Below, one piece after another: positions 22,440 through 32,965 of a stretch of 64,000 bases of DNA. How positions within the stretch are numbered: position 1 is the first letter of the stretch; every line of letters begins with the position of its first letter. Source of the DNA: Hypericum androsaemum (lineage: Eukaryota; Streptophyta; Magnoliopsida; Malpighiales; Hypericaceae); contig OZ023197.1 in assembly GCA_963995505.1 (NCBI GenBank), positions 9,847,827-9,911,826 on the forward strand, read 5' to 3'. Both the position numbers and the translations under genes were made by a program. The notes beneath the pieces were generated by a model. The model was given only the letters and a program-made list of their open reading frames with translations. It ran no database searches and was not told the origin of the DNA.

Positions 22440-22760
22440 AGGGAAAGGCTCGGGGGGCAAGGACGACCGCCCGATAATGGTGTCCCAAAAGCTCGAAAGT
22501 CCTTTCGTTCGAGGAGAGCTGATGACCCAAAGAAAATAAAAACCGACCCCAAGACTCGGTGGATAAGACTCGGGGGGTACGGAAGGCCGCCCGATAATAG
22601 CATTCCAAAGGCCCGGAACTCTTGTCATATGAGGGGAGCCAATTATTCTGAGCGAGGGAAGGTCTACCTTAAAATCCAAGACTCTTGAGGCAAGGATGGC
22701 CACCCGATGGTGGCATCCCAAAGACTCAGAAGTTTTACCATTCGAGGAAAGCCAATAAGG
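22440..22760 (+). repeat. Three imperfect repeats of about 115-120 bp
   Basis: Units begin near 22,447, 22,567 and 22,688 and share CTCGGGGGG(C/T)A, CCGCCCGATAATG and a CCATTCGAGGAAAGCC-like end. They lie between the acidic repeat ORF and the protease relic. No open frame spans all three. Confidence 0.7.
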
Positions 22761-23146
22761 CATGGAAGCTCTGCCATCCCCGTATCAAAGTGGACCTTTA
22801 AGACGGGTCCAACCCACACCGGTATGACTTTGACCGACTTGGAGATATGAAGGTCACCACTAAGCTACCAACGCAAGACGTCCTCACCAAGATCTAGAGG
22901 CATCGCCTTAAGAGAAAGGTCCAGAGACAGAAGAAAGTCATCGAGTTTCTCGAAGGGCAATTGGTGGAACAAAAGGCCAAATTGGAGGAACGAAAGGCAC
23001 TCCTAGCTCGCCCACGGGTGAAACACTATTTAGCCTCGACTCGAGACTAGGCCAAGGAGGTCGAAGCTGATAAGGAAAAGAAGGGAAATGACCTCAAGCA
23101 TATTAGGGAGGTCCGACCTAAGGCACCCACTGATCTACATGGAAAG

Positions 23147-23851
23147 TTGATCCGTAAGTGGGTACCTAAAATGAGAAGCCGGATCTGCCCAAAGAAGGAT
23201 TACCCTCAGCAGGGCGGGATCGACTGTAAGGGAAAGGAGGTCTCGGTTAACATTGAGAGGAGGTACATCAAGTTTGGGGACTTCATAAGTAAGCTGAAAA
23301 TCAATATGACACCGGCTATCCTTGGACTGGAACCTGGCCAACCAAGCCACTTCAAGGTTGACATGATCGAAAGAGACCTTATTGACCCTCGAGTAGGAGA
23401 GACATGCTCAACCATACTTATGGTGGGGGACTTTGATGGTAGCGTCACGATTGCAAAGGCCATCCGAGAGGGATGCGAGTGTATAAAGCTCATTTATGTC
23501 ACGGCCGACATCAGCAGGGAGTCAGTCAAGAGAATCTTCGTGGACAATGGGGTGGTGAACGTCCCTCCTCACTCACTTTCCAAAAAGTCAAGCGAGGAGA
23601 GGGAGATATTGACTTTGATCAGCACGTCCATGACCAACTCTATCGAGAAGGGGCAAAACTTGATCTGCTCTAGTCAGGTAGTCCCATCTTCCAACCGCCA
23701 ATGTCTAATTCAATGGAAATTAGATGGAAAGGTGGAGATCGTATTGGTCGATGCCCATCCATTCATGTCGGCCGCATGCTACATTGAAGTAGTCTCCTAC
23801 GATGGGTTCATAGTGTTAAAAAGGGTGGCCTGGAGTAGCATGGACGATTAA
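23147..23851 (+). pseudogene. Retrotransposon aspartic protease relic
   Basis: A 234-codon open frame. The central part, VKRIFVDNGVVNVPPHSL (residues about 127-144), has the layout of the Tat-type protease active site, with D-N-G in place of D-S/T-G. A later block, NRQCLIQWKLDGK then DAHPF (about 185-208), matches the usual protease C-terminal pattern (xxQCLxxxxDGK). This would cut the gag polyprotein. The frame upstream of the first Met stays open for several codons and the Met is only the first available one. The part between these blocks is diverged. The call is by motif layout, without a search. Confidence 0.6.
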
Positions 23852-24223
23852 TTTTACCGGTATGTTAGCTCGGCCAAATGGGAGGTCCTTACAGCCCGAT
23901 GGCCGATCAGTGCCATACCTTGGAGGGCAAGCCCTTCGTCTTACTTGCAAGGAGTAAGGCGATACGAAAGGTGACAAGGTAATTAGAGGTCTACGCTTTG
24001 TCACATGTGAGTCGGCCGGCTATGTCTTTGAGGACAACGACCTAGACCTCGTGGAGGTGCATAAGAGAAAGTGACCGTCACCGTACCCCAAGAAACTTCC
24101 TACCGCCAAGGGTGAGGTGAAGGATCCTATGATGCAACAAGTTCACCAAGACAAGAGGATTTTTAAGGACCACGTCAACGCTTCTCGCCTGGTCGTACCG
24201 AAGTGTTAACATGCGGGGCGCAT

Positions 24224-25966
24224 TGTTGAGGTACAAAAATAATATCGGCATTGTCAACACATTTTGAGGTATCCGGTGTGATCTCAAAGTGACCGGATGA
24301 CCGATGACCGATGTGGTCTCAAAGTGACCGGTTGGAATGAGGAGATTCTTGCGGGTATGGAAAGGAGAGACAAAGTGCCAACTCTTGGTATTAGCTTGCT
24401 TTTTGAGTTCTGACGGACTTTGGTAGATCGGCGGTAGATTTGACTCGAACATTGGATTGAGCTGATTCTTTTGGCTATAGAAAGGCAAGACAAATATCTA
24501 CAACTTTGTAGTTTACAACTTTTTCCAATTCGAAGCGAAATGTGGTCAGAAATATACTTTAAGATGAGTATACTTTGAACCGGTTCGGTCCGCTTCCTGC
24601 TTGCAAGACCAAGGCGGAAGCGCGGTTCGGTCCGCTTCCCGCCCGCCTGGGTGATGCTCCTCAGTAAAATACTCATAACTTTATATCCGGAGCTGGGATT
24701 AAGATGATTCAAGTTGCTCTGCGAAGCCAAGATACAAATCTACGATTTTGTAGTTTACCATGTCTTCAAATTCGAAGCGGAAGGAGGCCAAAAATATAGG
24801 TCAAAGTGGGAGGATGCTTTGGTCCTCATGGCGGGAAGCAAAAGGACGCTTTGGCCCTCAAGGCGGTAGCCCGGATGTCGCTTTGGACTTTAAGGCGGGA
24901 GGCCGGAAGGTGCTTTGACCTACAAGGCGGGAGGCCGGATAGTTGCTTTGACCTACAAGGCGGAAGCCCGGATGGTCACTTTGATTTTCGAGGCAGGAGC
25001 CCGGAGTGTGCTTTGTCCTTTGAAGTAAGGTGTCTGGGTTGGACACTTCAGTCCATGAGTCAACAGCGAGAAGCCTAAGGCGGGAAGATTGTTGAAGTAT
25101 GAAATTAATACTCCAAGTTGAGTGACCCGGGCTCGTTGGTGCATGGCCCATTAGACCGTCTAGCCTGTTACGAGGCGGCATACCGCCTTTGATGTGTAAG
25201 CGGAAGGCGCTCGGGCGGTAGGAAACCCATTTGGGCTCGTAGGCGGTAAGCACGAGCCACCTAGGACTGATGGGCGATAGGCACATACCGCCTAGGGGCC
25301 TGCGGATGGAAGGCTTAGCCCGCCTAGAGGTTTCGAGCGGTAAGGCAGGTCTATTTTAGGCACTCGACGGCTTGGAAGCGGTAGGCGTTAGGTACCGCCT
25401 TGTGTTTGAAAGCGGAAAGAAGGTTCCGGGCGTGGAGGTCATCTTGGGCTTCAAGGCGAGAGGCCCTTTTTGGTCTGGGTAGGTAGGAGGTTTGGGCTCT
25501 TTGGAGTTTGTTTTGGCCCTAAAGGCAGAAAGTTGTTTTGGCGATGACGGGCTTAGGATGAGGTTTTGCATGGAAGATTCGAGATGGTCAAGGTGGCTTA
25601 TATTTTCCTAAGTAGAGCCGGGATTTCCGAGATTTTGATAAGATTTTGGGACACAATTGCTTGGTTGGCACGACCGGCATATTCCTAATCGAAGACGAGA
25701 TCTGTTCATATGAGGAAGACGGTTTATATTTTCCTATTCTAAGCGGGGTTTTCTTGCACGGGAAAGATAGAGCTAGGTCAAGACGTGCTATATACAGGAA
25801 GCTCGGGAAACAGAGACGGAAATCAACAAACACAACAACAAAATCTTTATCGTTTTTCTTTAGTTCATAGCCTAGCATAGCCGGTAGCCTAGCATAGCTT
25901 TAGACCGACCTTGGGACGACCACTCTGGATCCGTCTCGGGTTACTTGTTCTCTTTTCCCCGCAACA
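24224..25966 (+). repeat. Right LTR, 1,743 bp, of the RT-less element
   Basis: Matches the left LTR over its whole length but lacks about 60 bp near 24,371. It carries an extra 16-bp copy of GCCTAGCATAGCCGGTA near 25,870. The same 36-bp repeats are at about 24,810-25,020. A short G-rich tract (GCGGGGCGCA) just before it is the likely polypurine tract. Confidence 0.9.
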
Positions 25967-25971
25967 CTTAC

Positions 25972-26337
25972 AAGACTTATTTCTGATATAATCAAACCAT
26001 CTCAAGTGATGTCCTTGAGATCAGGAAAATTTTTTTTATTTAAGAGATATTATCAAATAAGAGCGCGTGGATTAGGTCAGGAGTGAAGGGTCATTTCAGA
26101 CTATTTGGACTGAATGTAATGACAATGGCATGTCCCGGTTACAACAACGGCATGTCCGATTACTGACAATGGCATGCCCTATTACCGATAATGGTATGTT
26201 GGTGATCTAGTTGGATCCCCTGCCATACGCGCGCTTTTTCATTTTTCTCCCTATTTTTTAACTTATTTACAGAAATGACCCCTTGCCCTTTTGTCCAAGC
26301 GGTCCGGTTGCCATTCCGGACCCAATCCGCCCCCAAA
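25972..26337. other. Intergenic with a short tandem motif
   Basis: Four imperfect copies, about 26 bp apart, of GACAATGGCATGTCC(C/G)GATTAC (26,119-26,205). No gene recognised. Confidence 0.5.
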
Positions 26338-27153
26338 TAATTTACTCAAAGGTCCTTTACTTAGTAAAAATAGTCCCTGAATTTTAAGAAATTGAACTAT
26401 TTAGTCCCTCTCACCAATTTATTTATAGATTTAATTAAATTACAATATGAAATTACTAAAATAACCTTACCCAATTTACCTAATACCATAGTAAAAATAA
26501 ATATTATTGGATATCGCAGTTCCCGTCATCTTCCTCTCTTTCTCTCATCTCCTCGAAGCACTAGATTGACACTAAGCAGCAACCATGATAACGTTGTCGA
26601 ACTTCTACCACGTGATGACGGCGGTGGTGCCGCTCTACGGCTCCGTCAAGTGGTGGAAGATATTCACCCCGGACCAATGCTCCGGTATCAATCGCTTCAT
26701 GGAATCAGCCAATGCTAAAGTGCATTCAAGGTTCCCCTAACTTCCAGGTTAGTGTGCAGAAGCGGTTGCATTTAAAAGCGCGAGCCCGGTTCCAGGTAAG
26801 TGTCTTATCAGCACTCCCGCCGGCAACCGGCTCAACCAATTTTCGGCATCGCCGTCGCCGGTAACTTGTGCTTCCCACCAGAGATCTTGCCGCAGCCGCA
26901 GCCGCAGTGGAAAGCCCGAAAGCGGTGGAGTAGATACGGCCGACGTCTTGCCACACCCGTAATCAGAACGATCAAATGATTGATTGAATCTGATTTTGGG
27001 TTTGGTTGGGGTAATTATCAAGGGTATTTTGGTAATTTTATGTTGTTATTTAATTAAATTTGTTAAATAAATTGGTGAGAGTGACAAATTAGTTCAATTT
27101 CGTAGAACCCGTGAACTATTTTACTAAGGAAAGGACCTTTCAGTACATTATTT
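26338..27153. mobile_element. Inverted-repeat element carrying a PIN gene fragment
   Basis: About 130 bp at 26,338-26,470 reappear inverted at about 27,018-27,153. Shared words include AAAGGTCCTTTxCTTAGTAAAA, GAAATTGAACTA and CTCACCAATTTATTTA. Between them lie a PIN auxin-carrier fragment and a GC-rich stretch (26,745-26,960) of unknown origin. No transposase is seen. The layout is that of gene-capturing non-autonomous DNA transposons such as Pack-MULEs. I could not find a target duplication at the visible ends, so the superfamily is open. Confidence 0.7.
26585..26740 (+). pseudogene. PIN auxin efflux carrier, N-terminal fragment
   Basis: A 51-codon frame that starts at an ATG and ends at TAA (26,738-26,740). 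Its first 38 residues match the very conserved start of long PIN proteins, which export auxin across the plasma membrane: FYHVMTA, then PLY, then [20 protein letters not shown]. Between PLY and GSVKWW the usual seven residues of the first membrane helix are missing. A deletion between two nearby TACG words would explain this. After NRF the sequence (MESANAK...) no longer matches. The fragment is GC-rich unlike its surroundings and lies inside an inverted-repeat element, which points to capture. It cannot form a transporter. Confidence 0.85.
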
Positions 27154-27667
27154 TAAAACTTAGGGACTTGTGAGTTTTTTTCCCTTACTTTTTTGAAGGA
27201 TGCATTGCAATTATGAACATAATCAAAATTAAATTGAATCCAAAGCTAATAAATGCGTGAAATGTAAAATAGCTATTGTAGATTCTCGTCTTCACAATAT
27301 TATTTTACCAGAAGTTTGTCACTAATATTTTTATTCACAAATTCTTAGAAGTAAGGTTGATTTCTATTGTTAAAAGCTGTGAAGTTTTGAGAGAGTTGTG
27401 CCTTTTTGTTCATCCGAGGAAGCAGTCGTCCCTGGGCATTGATTCAGTAGGGACAAAGGGTAGTTCCCACCCATATGGACTAAAGGGAGTGAAGGGATAA
27501 TTTGGACAATAAAATTATATTCAGGGGTAATATTGAAACATTAGCAAAAGCAAAGGAGAGAGGAATAATTAATTAGTTTCCCTAAACCCAAAACCCTACT
27601 ATTGGTTGACTCTTCACAATCTTCTTCCTTTCAAAATTCAAAATTATCTACTCAAGAAAATCGATGG
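27154..27667. other. AT-rich intergenic, nothing recognised
   Basis: No coding, RNA or element motif recognised. Confidence 0.4.
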
Positions 27668-28074
27668 TCTTCAAAATACGACCCGGAGTCGACCCAAATT
27701 TTGGGTCGTACTCTTGGTCAACCAGTCTGACTGGACGGACCACCGGTCGGACCAGATTTTTTTATTTAAAAAATAAATATATTTATATATAATCTAGGTA
27801 TAATTGTAATACATGCCTAAAAATATTACATTTTTCATCAAAAATATTAGAATATAACAAATAGGAATATTAGACCGGGTCGGACCGGATATGTGCTTTT
27901 TTATTAAAAAAATCTGGGTGAACTACCCCGGGTTGGTCAAATTTTTGGTCTGACCATTTAGTCCGACCAAAATTAGTTCGATTCGCAAGGTAACCATTTT
28001 TGGGTCAAAACTCAGTATGCCTTTACACTCGTATCCTAGTCCGAATGGTCGGACCGCATATTTTAAAATCTGGA
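27668..28074. mobile_element. Small inverted-repeat element (GGTCGGACC family), about 0.4 kb
   Basis: Left end TTCAAAATACGACCCGG; the right end on the other strand reads GATTTTAAAATATGCGGTCCGACC. Subterminal GGTCGGACC / GGTCCGACC words are frequent and the centre is AT-rich. It resembles the larger elements at 29,398-30,776 and 30,786-31,386. No coding capacity. Confidence 0.5.
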
Positions 28075-28084
28075 GGACGACGAC

Positions 28085-28740
28085 ACACAAACCACTATTT
28101 GTAAACATGCTAACCACTATACCAATATTACTACACATACAAACCAATATCACTACATATGAAAACCAATATAACTATATATGAAAACCACTATCGCTAC
28201 ACATGTAAACCAATATCACTAGATACCAAAACCAATATTCCAACATTCGAAAACCAATATCACTACACATGCAAACCAATATCGCTACATATGAAAACTA
28301 CTATCGCTACACATGCAAACCAATATCACTATATACGAAAACCAATATCCCAACATACTAAAACTAATATCCCAACATACGAAAACTAATATACGAAAAC
28401 CAATATTCGAAAACCAATATATGAAAACTACTATATACAAAAACCAGTATCACTAAACACGCAAACTATTATCACTCGACATGGAAACCAGCATCAATTA
28501 ACATGCTAATTATACCAGTGAACATGCGAACCACTATCACCACAAGTGCGAACCATTATCAGTAAACATTGTAACCACTATAAGTAAACGTGCGAACCAA
28601 TATCATTAAATATGAAAATCAATATCATTACATTTGTAAACCAGTATCATTAAATATGAAAACCAATATCATTACATCTGAAAACCACTATCATTACATC
28701 CAAAAATCAGTATTAGTCTACAAATATACCAATACAAAAA
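28085..28740 (+). repeat. Degenerate minisatellite, unit about 22 bp
   Basis: About thirty imperfect units of AAAACCAATATCACTACATATG. Drift increases toward the right end. Reading frames through it only reflect the repeat (a period of 22 residues) and are not counted as genes. Confidence 0.85.
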
Positions 28741-29397
28741 TATCATGGTGGTAAACATGATATTCATGGCGAGGACGGAGCCGAAGACGCAGCAGAAGAG
28801 GTCGTCGGTGGCGGCGTCGAGAATGTTGGTGCGGACGGCACCGGCCAGATCATGGCAAAGCCGAGCTACATGGAGAAGACGATGTAGGTGGAGAAGAGAA
28901 GGAAGGAGTTATCGACGACGTACCAAAAAAAGAAGAGAAAGACGAAGAGAAGAAGAGTGGCGGGAGGGGGGGTACGTAGAAGCGGGCGAGATTGGCGTCG
29001 AACTTTTTCCCATTGAAGGAGGTTCCGGTGAACAAAAATGAGAAGAGAGGAGAAGGGGAGAAGGGATTGTGTTTAGGGTTAGAGAGAGAGATAGAGAGAG
29101 AGAGGAAAAAGAAGTGACCAGGAAAGAGATGGGAAGAGGAAGAGATATATGATCAAAAAGTAGAATTAATGTGGAATCAATGTGGGCGGCAGAATTAATG
29201 TGGGTGGAATCTTAGTTGGCATTTTTTGGGATATATGGTCAAAAATACCCTTCGTGTGATATTGACCATCAGATCAATTTTATTAATAAAAAAATGGATA
29301 CAAGGGCTCTGAATCAGTCCTCTCCATGGGTACAACTTTTTAGTAGTCCCTACTCAATTCAAAATCGCCGTCCCTACTATTTTTCGCATCGAAAATT
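28741..29397. other. GC-rich patch followed by a GA microsatellite
   Basis: 28,745-29,040 is GC-rich with frames open on both strands. Read on the minus strand, it follows a CT-rich, leader-like sequence and gives hydrophobic stretches (FLFFFWYVVDNSFLLFSTYIVF), so it may be an exon fragment of a membrane protein. I do not recognise a family. A (GA)n tract lies at about 29,078-29,105. The remainder is AT-rich without features. Confidence 0.3.
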
Positions 29398-30776
29398 ATT
29401 GTTTTCAAAAACGACCCGGAGGCTGACCCAAATTTTGGTCCGACCTCTGGATCGACCAATCTGACTGTCCAATTATCGGTAAGACCGGAGTTTTTTTAAT
29501 ACATAATATATACAAAAAGTCTCAATAGGAAAGGAAATATTTTTGGAAATTAGGAGTTTCTAACTCTAGATTTCTTTTTGTTCTCTTGCTCACTCCATCT
29601 TCTTCATCCATTAATCTTGAGTACCTATTACAGTAAAACCTCTATAAAGTCATCCCCTCTAAAGTAATAACCACTCTAAAATGATAAAAAGTTTCGGTCC
29701 CGAGTCGGGACCAATGTTAAAATTTAATAATTCCTCTATCGTAATAATTAATATTTTTTAAAAAAAATTTAGTGCTAAATCTTGGTCCCAATTTTTGCAT
29801 AATTGGATAAATACATATATTTTTTACATATTTTACAAATTCAAAAAATATTGTAAGACATTAATTTGTGCTAAATTTGCTTATTTAACAAATTTTACAT
29901 CATCATTCATCTTCTCAATCATTTTTGAATGGTCCTTATGATCATCGTCTTGGTGTAAGAAAATATCTCAATTGAGTGTATTATTTGAATAACGCTATAA
30001 GTCTAAATTTTAGGTAATTTGTATATAGATAAATTATTTTTTTGGTATTTATATATTTATTTCAAAAAATCAATTTTAATAGTTTTGGAGAAAAAAAAAC
30101 ATAAACCTCTCTTATCTAATAACCTCTCTAAAGTGATATTTTTCTCCGGTTCCAACAATATCACTTTAGAGAGGTTTTATTGCACTACCGAGTAATTAAA
30201 AACTACATCTAAGACTACTATGACCTCCTCACATCAGCTACCCACCTTCTTCATCGTTAGATTGGTGCATTTTAAAGAAGCCAAGCTGGCCATTGCCATA
30301 TATATCCATTTGAGGAGGAGGAGAGAGGAGAAGAAGAAGAAGAGGAGGGGACCCACTTTTGGAAGGAGGGAGAGGAGTAGAAAGTCGTGGGCTTTTTCAT
30401 AATTACCACCACCTTCTTAAAGGAGAAAGGGAAGAGAGGTTAATTGCAATGGGAGGGAATAATGGAGGAGGAGGAGGAGGGGTCTTCCTCCATTAGTGCT
30501 GGTAAATGTCTTTTTTGGGTTTCAATTGGTTTTTGTTTGGCTCCGTCAAAAACGCGTGTGAGAAAGGGGTAAAAGTCAGTTTTTTGGGTTAATTTTTCGG
30601 TCAACGTAAAGAACCAAAATTTTTCTAGTAAAAAATTCGAGCCAACTGCCCGGTCTGACTAAAAATCATCCGGTTCTTCAGGTAAGCGTCATTACCTAAT
30701 TTGCAAATACGGCCAAAGCTCTGATCCATGGTCCGACCAGTTAGACCACCGGTCGGACCGCATCTTTGAAAACAAT
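29398..30776. mobile_element. Inverted-repeat element A (GGTCGGACC family, MULE-like), with nested insertion
   Basis: Left end TTGTTTTCAAAAACGACCCGG; right end on the other strand ATTGTTTTCAAAGATGCGGTCCGACC. Flanked by similar words, TCGAAAATT on the left (29,389-29,397) and GTCGAAAAC on the right (30,777-30,785), an imperfect duplication of about 9 bp. Contains a second inverted-repeat element and a G/A-rich patch (30,315-30,485). No transposase seen. Confidence 0.55.
29631..30186. mobile_element. Nested MITE-like element, about 0.55 kb
   Basis: Begins CAGTAAAACCTCTATAAAG; the far end on the other strand reads CAATAAAACCTCTCTAAAG. AT-rich interior with TCGGTCCCGAGTCGGGACC near the left end and CTCCGGTTCC near the right. 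Similar AACCTCTATAAA-ended inverted repeats are widespread in plants. I could not define a target duplication. Confidence 0.6.
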
Positions 30777-30785
30777 GTCGAAAAC

Positions 30786-31386
30786 AATGTTTTAAAATAT
30801 GTGGTCGGACCGATCGGGCCACTACTCGGGATCAAACCTGGGTCAATTTTTGCCTAAAACACAGAAAGTGGTTCGACCGGCCAAAATTTGATCAGGCCAC
30901 CCGGTCAGATACTTCTGGGTGACCCGGTTCGCTCCGATCAGAAAATTTATTATTTATTATTTATATTTTATCAGATTTAATTTAGAAACAAAATCTCAAC
31001 TTCTATGCTGGAGCCTGTACATCACTTTTGGATCGCAACAAACTTATCTTTTTAATCATTCTCGATAATATGTCAACTGAGTCAAAAGAATTGGACTAAT
31101 ATTTCAAATAAGAAAACTTGTATAATCATTTTTTGTATATCTAGACTTGTTTAATTCATGTTTGAAGACTTTATTTGGATAAATTGTATAACAAAGTTGC
31201 TAAATATTTGAACTTATTTAGTATTTTATCATTTTTTAATGCTAAATTAAAAATTTTAATCCTTAATTAATAATATTAATATAAAATAGAAGTACCGGTT
31301 CGGTCAGTGACTCGACCGCTCGGACCAGATGAACCAAAAATTTTAAAAATTTTGGATTGTCTTCCGGATCGGTTTTAAAAACATTG
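30786..31386. mobile_element. Inverted-repeat element B (GGTCGGACC family)
   Basis: Left end AATGTTTTAAAATATGTGGTCGGACC; right end on the other strand CAATGTTTTTAAAACCGATCCGG. Flanked by GTCGAAAAC (30,777-30,785) and GTCGAAAAT (31,387-31,395), a 9-bp duplication with one mismatch, as expected for Mutator-like elements. AT-rich, non-coding interior. Confidence 0.6.
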
Positions 31387-31395
31387 GTCGAAAAT

Positions 31396-31964
31396 AACCC
31401 AAAACCCACACCGCGAAAAAACCAAGCACACCCCTTCAAAAGAAAAGCCATCGTTTCTTTTTTCATGTGCGTGTCACCTTTTTTTTGGTGGGCGTAATTT
31501 ATTCCTATACAATATACAGTCTATTCAGTAAATAAATCTCTCGTCTCTATAAAAAACTCTAGGTTATGATGAAGTCATGAGTTCACAATTAAACCGACTT
31601 TCCATTTAATGTTGGGATATTATTTGGACAAACATTATATCATTGGTGGACATTTAAATTTTACGAATAAAATCCTAACATTTTTAAAACTTAAATGATT
31701 AAAATTTTTGGTCACAAAATACCATTAAATAAAAAAATAATTTTGTATATATTAAACTCACTTAAAATCTCGTAATCTAGCATTATTCAAATACTACATT
31801 TGATTGAAATATTTTTTTTAAATAGTACAACGATCACAAGACCATTTGCACACGATTTTGAAGATAAAGAATGGTGTAAAACAATTCAAACAATGAAGCT
31901 TAACAAATTAATATCTTAAAATATTTTTCAAATTTATAAACTATGCAAAATACATTTATTTATT
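31396..31964. other. AT-rich intergenic, nothing recognised
   Basis: Over long stretches mostly A and T. No feature recognised. Confidence 0.4.
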
Positions 31965-32357
31965 TTTTTTGAAAAGTAAATCAATTATATTTCACCATGG
32001 AAAAAACTGTACAGGAGACACGATTGCATAGAACGCAATCGTATACAGTCATGGCCAGCTGCATAAACCGAACGTTCCTAAGGAAAAAACAGAGCACACC
32101 TCGGAGACTGAACTAAAACTACGCCATGGATCTGAAGTACAATAAAATATCCTGAGAGCTAATCCGTGCAGACAAGCTGGACCAAAAAAACCCATTCCGA
32201 GAAACACCTTGTGACACGAAGTAGCAAGTTCTGACACTAAAGCTGTCACCGTCAAATACAACTCGATTCCTAGCTTTCTAGACACACCAACGCACTGATG
32301 CGAACAAAGCGTACCAAACTTTCTTAATAACATTGCCACGGATAAGAACATTGCCAC
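31965..32357 (-). pseudogene. Possible LINE 3'-end relic
   Basis: On the minus strand a frame reads WYALFASVRWCV, stop, KARNRVVFDGDS, the layout at the end of plant LINE ORF2 (a W-rich block followed by RNxxVF). After further stops the sequence runs into an A-rich tail (TTTTCAAAAAAAATAAATAAATG) at the plus-strand left end, as expected for a LINE 3' end. Frames are broken and no RT is present. A 17-bp tandem duplication (AACATTGCCAC(G/A)GATAAG) lies at the other end. Confidence 0.4.
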
Positions 32358-32957
32358 AGATAAGATGTTGGTAAAATATTAGTAAATTATCATATATGAA
32401 ATACAAGCAATATAAAAGAGAATGGTGAGAGTATGCTCACGATCACACTTTGGGCTAAGTGTGTAATACGTCGTCTTCAAGGTAGTGACATTCGGATTGA
32501 ATCCTAGACGAGGCCACAGTTTAACCGTGTGCCCTTAAAATCTTATTACCCGCCTATATGCTTCAGGCCTCCGTGGGTAAGAGAGTTCTCAAGGTACAAC
32601 AACCAATCACGTGTGCGAAAGGAAACACTTTCGTACACCTTTCGAACCTTTGATGGTGCAGAACTCCAACTCTTATGAATGTGGGAAATACTATGCTAAG
32701 GAGGGAGAGGTAGAGAGGCTCGAGGAAGAGGGTGAGCTTGGGGTGATTTGGAATGGAGGAGGAGGGCTCTTTTTATAGGCAACCTTGGCCTCCAACATTC
32801 AAATTCGTAATTAATAAAGTCATTAACCCACCCATTAACTAGGAAAGTAAATTGGATGTTACAAAACCCATATTAATTTGGCTGTTACTCTCATTAAGTT
32901 GGCCCTAATTTAAATTTAAATGCCAAGAGTTGGTAAAAGGTTCTAGAGAGTGGGCTT
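32358..32957. other. Non-coding stretch, possibly LTR sequence split by the hAT element
   Basis: Contains a TATA-like CTTTTTATAGGC (32,770) after purine-rich sequence and a pattern of short GC blocks that recalls copia LTRs. Together with 33,954-34,380 it would form one unit interrupted by the hAT element. No LTR partner or primer site was found, so this is only a possibility. Confidence 0.25.
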
Positions 32958-32965
32958 GTCCAAAT

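Larger units (their letters stand above)
19114..25966 (+). mobile_element. LTR retrotransposon lacking reverse transcriptase (Tat-like gypsy derivative)
   Basis: A 6,853-bp element flanked by the 5-bp duplication CTTAC (19,109-19,113 and 25,967-25,971), with long LTRs (TGTTGAGG...CAACA). The 3.3-kb interior holds a gag-like acidic-repeat ORF and a retroviral-type protease relic. I see no RT, RNase H or integrase motif in any frame. After the left LTR comes TTTTTGGCACGCTCGATGGGA (20,892-20,912), a candidate primer site; the tRNA is not assigned. It resembles large non-autonomous derivatives that depend on enzymes from a relative. The LTRs carry many mismatches and a left-only block of about 60 bp (19,260-19,325), so it is older than the gypsy element in copy B. 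Confidence 0.88.

Noticed and set aside
26749..27021. 90-codon minus-strand frame next to the PIN fragment
   Set aside because: GC-rich patch inside the inverted-repeat element. Frames are open on both strands and no family is recognised.
28159..28389. 76-codon frame with a repeated NQYHYTCKP pattern
   Set aside because: Translation of a 22-bp minisatellite; no start context and no family.
29078..29105. GA tract as a regulatory element
   Set aside because: Simple microsatellite; nothing nearby shows a promoter role.
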